Origin: Eledone cirrhosa
Taxonomy: Eukaryota; Mollusca; Cephalopoda; Octopoda; Eledonidae
NCBI GenBank assembly: GCA_964016885.1
Contig: OZ024740.1
Span: 9,444,450 to 9,508,449, forward strand
DNA length: 64,000 nt
Direction of reading: 5' to 3'
Each line of letters begins with the position of its first letter. The stretch's first letter is position 1. Of the stretch, positions 1 through 13,640 are shown in pieces. The translations under genes were made by a program, and so were the position numbers. Below the pieces are notes generated by a model that was not told the DNA's origin, ran no database searches, and worked only from the letters and a program-made list of their open reading frames with translations.

Positions 1-3000
1 TGTCAGTTTCGATTGGTATGTCAGTTTCGATTAGTATATCAGTTTCTATTAGTATGTCAGTTTCTATTGGTATGTCAGTTTCGATTGTTATGTCAGTTTC
101 TATTGGTATATCAGTTTCGTTTGATATATCAGTTTCGATTAGTATGTCACTTTCTATCGGTATGTCAGTTACGATTAGTATATCAGTTTGTATTGGTGTA
201 TCAGTTTCGATTGGTATGTGAGTTTCTATTGGTATATGACTTTCGATTGGTATATCAGTTTCGATTGGTATATCAGTTTCGATTGGTATGTAGGTTTCGA
301 TTGGTATGTTAGTTTCTATTGGTATGTCAGTTTCGATTAGTATATCAGTTTCTATTGGTATGTCAGTTTCAATTGGTATGTCAGTTTCTATTGGTATATC
401 AGTTTCTATTGGTATGTCAGTTTCTATTGGTATGTCAGTTTCAATTGGTATATCAGTTTCGATTCGTATGTCGGTTTCGATTGTTATGTCAGTTTCTTTT
501 GGTATATCAGTATCGATTGGTATGTCAGTTTCGATTCGTATGTCAGTTTCGATTGTTATATCAGTTTGTATTGGTATATCAGTTTCGAATGGTATGTCAG
601 TTTCTATTGGTATATCAGTTTCGATTGGTACGTCAGTTTCGATTGGTATGTCAGTTTCGATTGGTATATCAGTTTCGATTAGTATGTGAGTTTCTATTGG
701 TATATGACTTTCGATTGGTATATCAGTTTCGATTGGTATATCAGTTTCTATTGGTATGTCAGTTTCGATTGGTGTGTTCGTCCTCGATTTGTATGTCAGT
801 TTCTATTGGTATATCAATTTCGATTGGTATGTCAGTTTTAATTTGTATTTCAGTTTCTGTGGGTATATCAGTTTCGATTGGTATGTTAGTTTCGATTAGT
901 ATATCAGTTTCTATTGGTATGTCAGTTTCTATTGGTATATCAATTTCGATTTGTATGTCAGTTTCGATTGGTATATCAGTTTCGATTGGTATATCAGTTT
1001 CGATTGGTATGTCAGTTTCTATTGGTATGTCAGTTACAATTGGTATATCAGTTTCGATTGGTATGTCAGTTTGTATTGGTATGTCAGTTTCAATTGGCAT
1101 GTCAGTTTCGATTGGTATGTCAGTTTCTATTGGTATATCAGTTTCCATTGGTATATCAGTTTCGATTGGTATGTCAGTTTCTATTGGTATATTAGTTTCT
1201 ATCGGTATGTCAGTTTCTAATGGTATGTCAGTTTCTATTGGTATATCAGTTTCGATTGGTATATCAGTTTCGATTGGTATGTCAGTTTCGATTTGTATGT
1301 CAGTTTCTATTGGTATATCAATTTCGATTGGTATGTCAGTTTCTATTGGTATATCAGTTTCGATTAGTATATTAGTTTCTATTGGTATGTCAGTTTCTAT
1401 TGGTATATCAATTTCTATTGGTATATCGGTTTCCATTGGTATATTAGTTTCGATTGGTATGTCAGTTTCTATTGGTATATCAGTTTCTATTGTTATGTCA
1501 GTTTTGATTGGTATGTCAGTTTCTATTGGTATATGTGTTTCGATTGGTATATCAGTTTCTATTGGTATATCAGTTCCGATTGGTATATCAGTTTCGATTG
1601 GTATGTCAGTTTCAATTAGTATATCAGTTTCTATTAGTATGTCAGTTTCTATTGGTATGTCAATTTCGATTGGTATATCAGTTTCGGTTGTATGTGAGTT
1701 TCTATTGGTATGTCAGTTTCTATAGGTATATCAGTTTCTATCGGTATGTCTGTTTCGATTTGTATGTCAGTTTCGAGTGTTATGTCAGTTTCTTTTGGTA
1801 TATCAGTATCGATTGGTATGTCAGTTTCGATTAGTATATCAATTTCTATGTGTATGTCTGTTTGTATTAGTATATCAGTTTCGATTATAATATCAGTTTC
1901 GATTAGTATGTCAGTTTCGATTGGTATGTCAGTTTCGATTGGTATATCAGTTTTGATTATTATGTCAGTTCCTATTGGTATATCAGTTTCCATTGGTATA
2001 TCAGTTTCGATTGGTATGTCAGTTTCGATCAGTATATCAGTTTCTATTGGCATGTCAGTTTCTATTGGTATGTCAGTTTCGATTGATATATCAGTTTCGA
2101 ATAGTCTGTCACTTTCTATTGGTATATCAGTTTCCATTGGTATATCAGTTTCGATTGGTATGTCAGTTTCTATTGGTATATCAGTTTCGATTGTTATGTG
2201 AGTTTCTATTGGTATGTCAGTTTCGATTGGTATGTCAGTTTCGATTGGTATGTCAGTTTCTATTGGTATATCAGTTACGATTAGTATATCAGTTTGTATT
2301 GGTGTATCAGTTTCGATTGATATGTCAGTTTCTATTGGTATCTGAGGTTCGATTGTTATATCAGTTTCGATTGGTATATCAGTTTAGATTCGTATGTAGG
2401 TTTCGATTGCTATGTCAGTTTCTATTGGTATGTCAGTTTCGATTAGTATATCAGTTTCTATTGGTATGTCTGTTTCAAGTGGTATGTCAGTTTCTATTGG
2501 TATATCAGTTTCTATTGGTATGTCAGTTTCTATTGGTATGTCAGTTTCAATTCGTATGTCAGTTTCGATTGTTATGTCAGTTTCTTTTGGTATATCAGTA
2601 TCGATTGGTATGTTAGTTTCGATTAGTATATCAATTTCTATGTGTATGTCAGTTTGTATTGGTATGTCAGTTTCGATTGGTATATCAGTTTCGACTGGTA
2701 TGTCAATTTTGATTGGTATGTCAGTTTCAATTGGTATATCGGTTTCGATTGGTACGTCAGTTTCAATTTGTATTTCAGTTTCGATTGTATATCACTTTCG
2801 AATGGTATGTCAGTTTTTATTGGTATATCAGTTTCGATTGGTATGTCAGTTTCGATTGGTATACCAGTTTCGATTAGTATGTCAGTTTCTATTGTTATAT
2901 CGGTTTCCATTGGTATATCAGTTTCGATTGGTATGTTAGTTTCTATTGGTATGTCAGTTTCGATTGGTATGTTCGTCCTCGATTTGTATGTCAGTTTCTA

Positions 3001-5435
3001 TTGGTATATCAATTTCGATTGGTATGTCAGTTTCTATTGGTATGTCAGTTTCTATTGGTATATCAATTTCGATTTGTATGTCAGTTTCGATTGGTATATC
3101 AGTTTCGATTAGTATGTCAGTTTCTATTGGTATATCGGTTTCCATTGGTATATCAGTTTCGATTGGTATGTCAGTTTCTATTGGTATGTCAGTTTCTATT
3201 GGTATATCAGTTTCCATTGGTATATCAGTTTCGATTGGTATGTCAGTTTCTATTGGTATATCAGTTTCGATTGGTATGTGAGTTTCTATTGGTATGTCAG
3301 TTTCGATCGGTATGTCAGTTTCGATTGGTATGTCAGTTTCTATGGGTATACCAGTTTCGATTGGTATGTGAGTTTCTATTGGTATGTCAGTTTCGATTGG
3401 TATGTCAGTTTCGATTGGTATGTCAGTTTCTATTGGTATATCAGTTTCCATTGGTATATCAGTTTCGATTGGTATGTCAGTTTCTATTGGTATATCAGTT
3501 TCTATCGGTATGTCAGTTTCTATTGGTATATCAGTTTCGATTGTTATGTCAGTTTCTAATGGTACATAAGTTTCGAATGGTATGTTAGTTTCTATTGGTA
3601 CGTCGGTTTCGATTGTATATCAGTTTCTATTGGTATGTCAGTTTCGATTGGTATGTTAGTCCTCGATTTGTATGTCAGTTTCTATTGGTATATCAGTTTC
3701 GATTGGTATATCAGTTTCTATTGGTATATCAGTTTCGATTGGTATATCAGATTCTATTGGTATGTCAGTTTCTATTGGTATGCAGGTTTCGATTGGTATG
3801 TCAGTTTCTATTGGTATGTTAGTTTCGATTGTTATATCATTTTCGATTGGTATGTCAGTTTCGATTAGTATATCAGTTTCGATTAGTATGTAACTTTCTA
3901 TTGGTATGTCAGTTACGATTAGTATATCAGTTTCGATTGGTATATCAGTTTCGATTGGTGTGTCAGTTTCGATTGGTATGTCAGTTTCTATTGGTATATG
4001 AGTTTCGATTGGTATATCAGTTTCAATTGGTATATCAGTTTCGATTGGTATGCAGGTTTCGATTGGTATATCAGTTTCTATCGGTATGTCAGTTTCTATT
4101 GGTATATCACTTTCGATTGGTATGTCAGTTTCGATTGGTATGTCAGTTTCTATTGGTATATCAGTTTCCATTGGTATATCAGTTTCGATTGGTATGTCAG
4201 TTTCTATTGGTATATCAGTTTCGATAGGTATGTGAGTTTCTATTGGTATGTCAGTTTTGATTGGTATGTCAGTTTCGATTGGTATGTCAGTTTCTATTGG
4301 TATACCAGTTTCGATTGGTATGTGAGTTTCTATTGGTATGTCAGTTTCAATTGGTATGTCAGTTTCGATTGGTATGTCAGTTTCTATTGGTATATCAGTT
4401 TCCATTGGTATATCAGTTTCGATTGGTATATCAGTTTCGATTAGTATGTCAGTTCCTATTGGTATATCAGTTTCCATTGGTACATCAGTTTCGATTGTTA
4501 TGTCAGATTCTTTTGGTATATCAGTATCGATTGGTATGTCAGTTTCGATTAGTATATCAATTTCTAATTGTATGTCAGTTTCTATTGGTATATCAGATTC
4601 GATTGGTATATCAGTTTCGACTGGTATGTCAATTTTGATTGGTATGTCAGTTTCAATTGGTATATCGGTTTCGATTGTTATGTCAGTTTCAATTGGTATG
4701 TCAGTTTCGATTGTATATCAGTTTCGAATGGTATGTCAGTTTTCATTGGTATATCAGTTTCGATTCGTATGTCAGTTTCGATTGGTATGTCAGTTTCGAT
4801 TGGTATATCAGTTTCGATTAGTATGTCAGTTTCTATTGGTATATCGGTTTCCATTGGTATATCAGTTTGGATTGGTATGTCAGTTTCTATTGGTATATCA
4901 GTTTTGATTGGTATGTTAGTTTCTATTGGTATGTCAGTTTCGATTTGTATATCAGTTCCTATTGGTATGTCAGATTCGATTGGTATGTTATTCCTCGATT
5001 TGTATGTCAGTTTCTATTGGTATATCAATTTCGATTGGTATGTCAGTTTCTATTGGTATATCAGTTTCGATTAGTATATCAGTTTCTATTGGTATGTCAG
5101 TTTCTATTGGTATATCAGTTTCGATTGGTATATCAGTTTCGATTGGTATATCAATTTCTATTGGTATATCAGTTTCGATTGGTATGTTAGTTTCTATTGG
5201 TATGTCAATTTCGATTGGTATATCAGTTTCGGTTGTATGTGAGTTTCGATTGGTATGTCAGTTTCTATTGGTATATCAGTTTCTATCGGTAGGTCTGTTT
5301 CTATTGGTATGTCAGTTTCTATTGGTATGTCAGTTTCGAGTGGTATATCAGCTTCGATTTGTATGTCAGTTTCGATTGTTATGTCAGTTTCTATTGGTAT
5401 ATCAGTTTTGATTGGTATATCAGTTTCGATTGGTA
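1..5435. repeat. Higher-order repeat, 5,435-bp unit, copy 1
   Basis: Sequence from base 1 recurs from base 5436 at a constant offset of 5,435 bp. The match runs through 4069 (paired with 9504) and breaks at 4070/9505 (TATATCAG against TATGTCAG, then different units). Differences are very few: I see a G/A change at 859/6294 and a G/T change near 2304/7739. The period is one base short of 302 whole units. The duplication reaches the left edge, so its true start is outside the window. Confidence 0.93.
4420..5115. repeat. Higher-order block shared with ~11816-12510
   Basis: This block and about 11816-12510 share the same order of unit variants at an offset of 7,396 bp, with a few substitutions. 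The neighbouring block 5184-5994 matches 12830-13640 at a different offset (7,646). About 250 bp was therefore gained or lost between the two matches. Boundaries are approximate, judged by eye. Confidence 0.75.
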
Positions 5436-8400
5436 TGTCAGTTTCGATTGGTATGTCAGTTTCGATTAGTATATCAGTTTCTATTAGTATGTCAGTTTCT
5501 ATTGGTATGTCAGTTTCGATTGTTATGTCAGTTTCTATTGGTATATCAGTTTCGTTTGATATATCAGTTTCGATTAGTATGTCACTTTCTATCGGTATGT
5601 CAGTTACGATTAGTATATCAGTTTGTATTGGTGTATCAGTTTCGATTGGTATGTGAGTTTCTATTGGTATATGACTTTCGATTGGTATATCAGTTTCGAT
5701 TGGTATATCAGTTTCGATTGGTATGTAGGTTTCGATTGGTATGTTAGTTTCTATTGGTATGTCAGTTTCGATTAGTATATCAGTTTCTATTGGTATGTCA
5801 GTTTCAATTGGTATGTCAGTTTCTATTGGTATATCAGTTTCTATTGGTATGTCAGTTTCTATTGGTATGTCAGTTTCAATTGGTATATCAGTTTCGATTC
5901 GTATGTCGGTTTCGATTGTTATGTCAGTTTCTTTTGGTATATCAGTATCGATTGGTATGTCAGTTTCGATTCGTATGTCAGTTTCGATTGTTATATCAGT
6001 TTGTATTGGTATATCAGTTTCGAATGGTATGTCAGTTTCTATTGGTATATCAGTTTCGATTGGTACGTCAGTTTCGATTGGTATGTCAGTTTCGATTGGT
6101 ATATCAGTTTCGATTAGTATGTGAGTTTCTATTGGTATATGACTTTCGATTGGTATATCAGTTTCGATTGGTATATCAGTTTCTATTGGTATGTCAGTTT
6201 CGATTGGTGTGTTCGTCCTCGATTTGTATGTCAGTTTCTATTGGTATATCAATTTCGATTGGTATGTCAGTTTTAATTTGTATTTCAGTTTCTATGGGTA
6301 TATCAGTTTCGATTGGTATGTTAGTTTCGATTAGTATATCAGTTTCTATTGGTATGTCAGTTTCTATTGGTATATCAATTTCGATTTGTATGTCAGTTTC
6401 GATTGGTATATCAGTTTCGATTGGTATATCAGTTTCGATTGGTATGTCAGTTTCTATTGGTATGTCAGTTACAATTGGTATATCAGTTTCGATTGGTATG
6501 TCAGTTTGTATTGGTATGTCAGTTTCAATTGGCATGTCAGTTTCGATTGGTATGTCAGTTTCTATTGGTATATCAGTTTCCATTGGTATATCAGTTTCGA
6601 TTGGTATGTCAGTTTCTATTGGTATATTAGTTTCTATCGGTATGTCAGTTTCTAATGGTATGTCAGTTTCTATTGGTATATCAGTTTCGATTGGTATATC
6701 AGTTTCGATTGGTATGTCAGTTTCGATTTGTATGTCAGTTTCTATTGGTATATCAATTTCGATTGGTATGTCAGTTTCTATTGGTATATCAGTTTCGATT
6801 AGTATATTAGTTTCTATTGGTATGTCAGTTTCTATTGGTATATCAATTTCTATTGGTATATCGGTTTCCATTGGTATATTAGTTTCGATTGGTATGTCAG
6901 TTTCTATTGGTATATCAGTTTCTATTGTTATGTCAGTTTTGATTGGTATGTCAGTTTCTATTGGTATATGTGTTTCGATTGGTATATCAGTTTCTATTGG
7001 TATATCAGTTCCGATTGGTATATCAGTTTCGATTGGTATGTCAGTTTCAATTAGTATATCAGTTTCTATTAGTATGTCAGTTTCTATTGGTATGTCAATT
7101 TCGATTGGTATATCAGTTTCGGTTGTATGTGAGTTTCTATTGGTATGTCAGTTTCTATAGGTATATCAGTTTCTATCGGTATGTCTGTTTCGATTTGTAT
7201 GTCAGTTTCGAGTGTTATGTCAGTTTCTTTTGGTATATCAGTATCGATTGGTATGTCAGTTTCGATTAGTATATCAATTTCTATGTGTATGTCTGTTTGT
7301 ATTAGTATATCAGTTTCGATTATAATATCAGTTTCGATTAGTATGTCAGTTTCGATTGGTATGTCAGTTTCGATTGGTATATCAGTTTTGATTATTATGT
7401 CAGTTCCTATTGGTATATCAGTTTCCATTGGTATATCAGTTTCGATTGGTATGTCAGTTTCGATCAGTATATCAGTTTCTATTGGCATGTCAGTTTCTAT
7501 TGGTATGTCAGTTTCGATTGATATATCAGTTTCGAATAGTCTGTCACTTTCTATTGGTATATCAGTTTCCATTGGTATATCAGTTTCGATTGGTATGTCA
7601 GTTTCTATTGGTATATCAGTTTCGATTGTTATGTGAGTTTCTATTGGTATGTCAGTTTCGATTGGTATGTCAGTTTCGATTGGTATGTCAGTTTCTATTG
7701 GTATATCAGTTACGATTAGTATATCAGTTTGTATTGGTTTATCAGTTTCGATTGATATGTCAGTTTCTATTGGTATCTGAGGTTCGATTGTTATATCAGT
7801 TTCGATTGGTATATCAGTTTAGATTCGTATGTAGGTTTCGATTGCTATGTCAGTTTCTATTGGTATGTCAGTTTCGATTAGTATATCAGTTTCTATTGGT
7901 ATGTCTGTTTCAAGTGGTATGTCAGTTTCTATTGGTATATCAGTTTCTATTGGTATGTCAGTTTCTATTGGTATGTCAGTTTCAATTCGTATGTCAGTTT
8001 CGATTGTTATGTCAGTTTCTTTTGGTATATCAGTATCGATTGGTATGTTAGTTTCGATTAGTATATCAATTTCTATGTGTATGTCAGTTTGTATTGGTAT
8101 GTCAGTTTCGATTGGTATATCAGTTTCGACTGGTATGTCAATTTTGATTGGTATGTCAGTTTCAATTGGTATATCGGTTTCGATTGGTACGTCAGTTTCA
8201 ATTTGTATTTCAGTTTCGATTGTATATCACTTTCGAATGGTATGTCAGTTTTTATTGGTATATCAGTTTCGATTGGTATGTCAGTTTCGATTGGTATACC
8301 AGTTTCGATTAGTATGTCAGTTTCTATTGTTATATCGGTTTCCATTGGTATATCAGTTTCGATTGGTATGTTAGTTTCTATTGGTATGTCAGTTTCGATT

Positions 8401-9504
8401 GGTATGTTCGTCCTCGATTTGTATGTCAGTTTCTATTGGTATATCAATTTCGATTGGTATGTCAGTTTCTATTGGTATGTCAGTTTCTATTGGTATATCA
8501 ATTTCGATTTGTATGTCAGTTTCGATTGGTATATCAGTTTCGATTAGTATGTCAGTTTCTATTGGTATATCGGTTTCCATTGGTATATCAGTTTCGATTG
8601 GTATGTCAGTTTCTATTGGTATGTCAGTTTCTATTGGTATATCAGTTTCCATTGGTATATCAGTTTCGATTGGTATGTCAGTTTCTATTGGTATATCAGT
8701 TTCGATTGGTATGTGAGTTTCTATTGGTATGTCAGTTTCGATCGGTATGTCAGTTTCGATTGGTATGTCAGTTTCTATGGGTATACCAGTTTCGATTGGT
8801 ATGTGAGTTTCTATTGGTATGTCAGTTTCGATTGGTATGTCAGTTTCGATTGGTATGTCAGTTTCTATTGGTATATCAGTTTCCATTGGTATATCAGTTT
8901 CGATTGGTATGTCAGTTTCTATTGGTATATCAGTTTCTATCGGTATGTCAGTTTCTATTGGTATATCAGTTTCGATTGTTATGTCAGTTTCTAATGGTAC
9001 ATAAGTTTCGAATGGTATGTTAGTTTCTATTGGTACGTCGGTTTCGATTGTATATCAGTTTCTATTGGTATGTCAGTTTCGATTGGTATGTTAGTCCTCG
9101 ATTTGTATGTCAGTTTCTATTGGTATATCAGTTTCGATTGGTATATCAGTTTCTATTGGTATATCAGTTTCGATTGGTATATCAGATTCTATTGGTATGT
9201 CAGTTTCTATTGGTATGCAGGTTTCGATTGGTATGTCAGTTTCTATTGGTATGTTAGTTTCGATTGTTATATCATTTTCGATTGGTATGTCAGTTTCGAT
9301 TAGTATATCAGTTTCGATTAGTATGTAACTTTCTATTGGTATGTCAGTTACGATTAGTATATCAGTTTCGATTGGTATATCAGTTTCGATTGGTGTGTCA
9401 GTTTCGATTGGTATGTCAGTTTCTATTGGTATATGAGTTTCGATTGGTATATCAGTTTCAATTGGTATATCAGTTTCGATTGGTATGCAGGTTTCGATTG
9501 GTAT
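5436..9504. repeat. Higher-order repeat, 5,435-bp unit, copy 2 (partial)
   Basis: Partner of bases 1-4069, near identical. At 9505 it switches abruptly to a different block, which resembles the sequence from about 19763 onward (offset about 10,278 to 10,314). Copy 2 therefore ends at a recombination-like switch and not by gradual decay. Confidence 0.92.
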
Positions 9505-12500
9505 GTCAGTTTCTATTGGTATGTTAGTTTCGATTAGTATATCAGTTTCTATAGGTATATCAGTTTCAATTGGTATGTCAGTTTCTATTGGAATATTAGT
9601 TTCTATTGGTATGTCAGTTTCTATTGGTATGTCAGTTTCGATTGTTATTTCATTTTCTTTTGGTATATCAGTATCGATTGGTATGTCAGTTTCGATTAGT
9701 ATATCAATTTCTATGTGTATATCAGTTTGTATTGGTATATCAGTTTCGATTGGTATATCAGTTTCGACTGCTATGTCAATTTTGATTGGTATGTCAGTTT
9801 CAATTGGTATATCGGTTTCGATTGGTATGTCAGTTTCGATTGTTATGTCAGTTTTGATTGTATATCAGTTTTGAATGGTATGTCAGTTTTGATTGGTATA
9901 TCTGTTTCGATTGGTATGTCTGTTTCGATTGGTATGTCAGTTTCGATTGGTATGTCAGTTTCTATTGGTATATCAGTTTCCATTGGTATATAAGTTTCGA
10001 TTGGTATGTCAGTTTCTATTGGTATGTCAGTTTCTATCGGTATGTCAGTTTCTATTGGTATGTCAGTTTCTATTGGTATATCAGTTTCGATTGGTATATC
10101 AGTTTCAATTGGTATGTCAGTTTCGATTGGTATGTCAGTTTCGATTGGTATATCAGTTTCGATTTTTATGTCAGTTTCTAATGGTACATAAGTTTCGAAT
10201 GGTATGTTAGTTTCTATTGGTATGTCGGTTTCGATTGTATATCAGTTTCTATTGGTATGTCAGTTTCGATTGGTATGTTAGTCCTCGATTTGTATGTCAG
10301 TTTCTATTGGTATATCAGTTTCGATTGGTATATCAGTTTCGATTAGTATATCAGTTTCTATTGGTATGTCAGCTTCTATTGGTATAGCAATTTCGATTGC
10401 TATGTTAGTTTCGATGGTTATATCAGTTTCGATTTTTATTTCAGTTTCGATTGGTATGTCAGTTTCTATGCGTATATCAGTTTGTATTGGTATGTCAGTT
10501 TTGATTGGTATGACAGTTTCTATTGGTATATCAGTTTCGATTGGTATATCAGTTTCTATTGGTATATCGGTTTTGATTGGTATATCAGATTCTATTGGTA
10601 TGTCAGTTTCTATTGGTATGTCAGTTTCTATTGGTATGTCAGTTTCAATTGGTATATCAGTTTCGATTCGTATGTCAGTTTCGATCGTTATGTCAGTTTC
10701 GATTAGTATATCAGTTTCGATTAGTATGTAACTTTCTATTGGTATGTCAGTTACGATTAGTATATCAGTTTCGATTGGTATATCAGTTTCGATTGGTGTG
10801 TCAGTTTCGATTGGTATGTCAGTTTCGATCGGTATGTCAGTTTCTATTGGTATATGAGTTTCGATTGGTATATCAGTTTCGATTTGTATATCAGTTTCGA
10901 TTGGTATGTAGGTTTCGATTGGTATGTTAGTTTCTATTGGTATGTTAGTTTCGATTAGTATCTCAGTTTCTATAGGTATATCAGTTTCAATTGGTATGTC
11001 AGTTTCTATTGGTATGTCAGTTTCAATTGGTATATCAGTTTCCATTCGTATGTCAGTTTCGATTGTTATGTCATTTTCTTTTGGTATATCAGTATCGATT
11101 GTTATGTCAGTTTCGATTAGTATATCAATTTCTATGTGTATGTCAGTTTGTATTGGTATATCAGTTTCGATTGGTATATCAGTTTCGACTGGTATGTCAA
11201 TTTTGATAGGTATGTCAGTTTCAATTGGTATATCGGTTTCGATTGGTATGTCAATTTCGATTGTTATGTCAGTTTTGATTGTATATCAGTTTCGAATGGT
11301 ATGTCAATTTTGATTGGTATATCTGTTTCGATTGGTATGTCTGTTTCGATTGGTATGTCAGTTTCGATTGGTATATCAGTTTCGATTAGTATGTCAGTTT
11401 CTATTGGTATATCAGTTTCGATTGGCATGTCAGTTTCTATTGGTATATCAGTTTCGATTGGTATGTCAGTTTCGATTAGTATGTTAGTTTCTATTGGTAT
11501 GTCAGTTTCGATTTGTATATCAGTTTCTATTGGTATGTCAGATTCGATTGGTATGTTATTCCTCGATTTGTATGTCAGTTTCTATTGGTATATCAATTTC
11601 GATTGGTATGTCAGTTTCTATTGGTATATCAGTTTCGATTAGTATATCAGTTTCTATTGGTATGTAAGTTTCTATTGGTATATCAATTTCTATTGGTATA
11701 TCGGTTTCCATTGGTATATCAGTTTCGACTGGTATGTCAATTTTGATTGGTATGTCAGTTTCAATTCGTATATCGGTTTCGATTGGTATGTCAGTTTCGA
11801 TTGGTATGTCAGTTTCGATTGGTATATCAGTTTCGATTAGTATGTCAGTTCCTATTGGTATATCAGTTTCCATTGGTACATCAGTTTCGATTGTTATGTC
11901 AGTTTCTTTTGGTATATCAGTATCGATTGGTATGTCAGTTTCGATTAGTATATCAATTTCTAATTGTATGTCAGTTTCTATTGGTATATCAGATTCGATT
12001 GGTATATCAGTTTCGACTGGTATGTCAATTTTGATTGGTATGTCAGTTTCAATTGGTATATCGGTTTCGATTGTTATGTCAGTTTCAATTGGTATGTCAG
12101 TTTCGATTGTATATCAGTTTCGAATGGTATGTCAGTTTTCATTGGTACATCAGTTTCGATTCGTATGTCAGTTACGATTGGTATGTCAGTTTCGATTGGT
12201 ATATCAGTTTCGATTAGTATGTCAGTTTCTATTGGTATATCGGTTTCCATTGGTATATCAGTTTGGATTGGTATGTCAGTTTCTATTGGTATATCAGTTT
12301 TGATTGGTATGTTAGTTTCTATTGGTATGTCAGTTTCGATTTGTATATCAGTTTCTATTGGTATGTCAGATTCGATTGGTATGTTATTCCTCGATTCGAA
12401 TGTCAGTTTCTATTGATATATCAATTTCGATTGGTATGTCAGTTTCTATTGGTATATCAGTTTCGATTAGTATATCAGTTTCTATTGGTATGTCAGTTTC

Positions 12501-12829
12501 TATTGGTAAATCAATTTCTATTGGTATATCGGTTTCCATTGGTATATCAGTTTCGATTGGTATGTCAGTTTCTATTGGTCTATCCGTTTCTATTGCTATG
12601 TCAGTTTTGATTGGTATGTCAGTTTCTATTGGTATATCAGTTCCGATTGGTATATCAGTTTCGATTGGTATGTCAGTTTCAATTAGTATATCAGTTTCTA
12701 TTAGTATGTCAGTTTCTATTGGTATCTCAGTTTCGATTGATATCAGTTTCTATTGGTATGTCAGTTTCTATTGGTATATCAATTTCGATTCGTATATCAG
12801 TTTCGATTGGTATATCAGTTTCGATTGGT

Positions 12830-13640
12830 ATGTTAGTTTCTATTGGTATGTCAATTTCGATTGGTATATCAGTTTCGGTTGTATGTGAGTTTCGATTGGT
12901 ATGTCAGTTTCTATTGGTATATCAGTTTCTATCGGTATGTCTGTTTCTATTGGTATGTCAGTTTCTATTGGTATGTCAGTTTCGAGTGGTATATCAGCTT
13001 CGATTTGTATGTCAGTTTCGATTGGTATGTCACTTTCTATTGGTATATCAGTTTTGATTGGTATATCAGTTTCGATTGGTATGTCAGTTTCGATTGGTAT
13101 GTCAGTTTCGATTAGTATATCAGTTTCTATTGGTATGTCAGTTTCTATTGGTATGTCAGTTTCGATTGTTATGTCAGTTTCTATTGGTATATCAGTTTCG
13201 TTTGATATATCTGTTTCGATTAGTATGTCACTTTCTATCGGTATGTCAGTTACGATTAGTATATCAGTTTGTATTGGTGTATCAGTTTCGATTGGTATGT
13301 GAGTTTCTATTGGTATATGACTTTCGATTGGTATATCAGTTTCGATTGGTATATCAGTTTCGATTGGTATGTAGGTTTCGATTGGTATGTTAGTTTCTAT
13401 TGGTATGTCAGTTTCGATTAGTATATCAGTTTCTATTGGTATGTCAGTTTCAATTGGTATGTCAGTTTCTATTGGTATATCAGTTTCTATTGGTATGTCA
13501 GTTTCTATTGGTATGTCAGTTTCAATTGGTATATCAGTTTCGATTCGTATGTCAGTTTCGATTGTTATGTCAGTTTCTTTTGGTATATCAGTATCGATTG
13601 GTATGTCAGTTTCGATTCGTATGTCAGTTTCGATTGTTAT
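12830..13640. repeat. Higher-order block shared with 5184-5994
   Basis: Same succession of variant units as 5184-5994 at an offset of 7,646 bp, including the distinctive GGTTGTATGTGAG phase-shifted unit and the TTTCGTTTGATAT unit. Homology is lost just after the ATATCAGTTTGTATTGG unit near 13640. A few substitutions separate the copies. Confidence 0.75.

Noticed and set aside
319..1725. Hundreds of plus- and minus-strand open frames in the array as protein genes
   Set aside because: They occur in up to five frames at once, begin and end at random variant units, and follow from an 18-bp unit (a multiple of 3) with few stop codons. One-base phase shifts interrupt every frame. There is no start context, intron pattern or domain.
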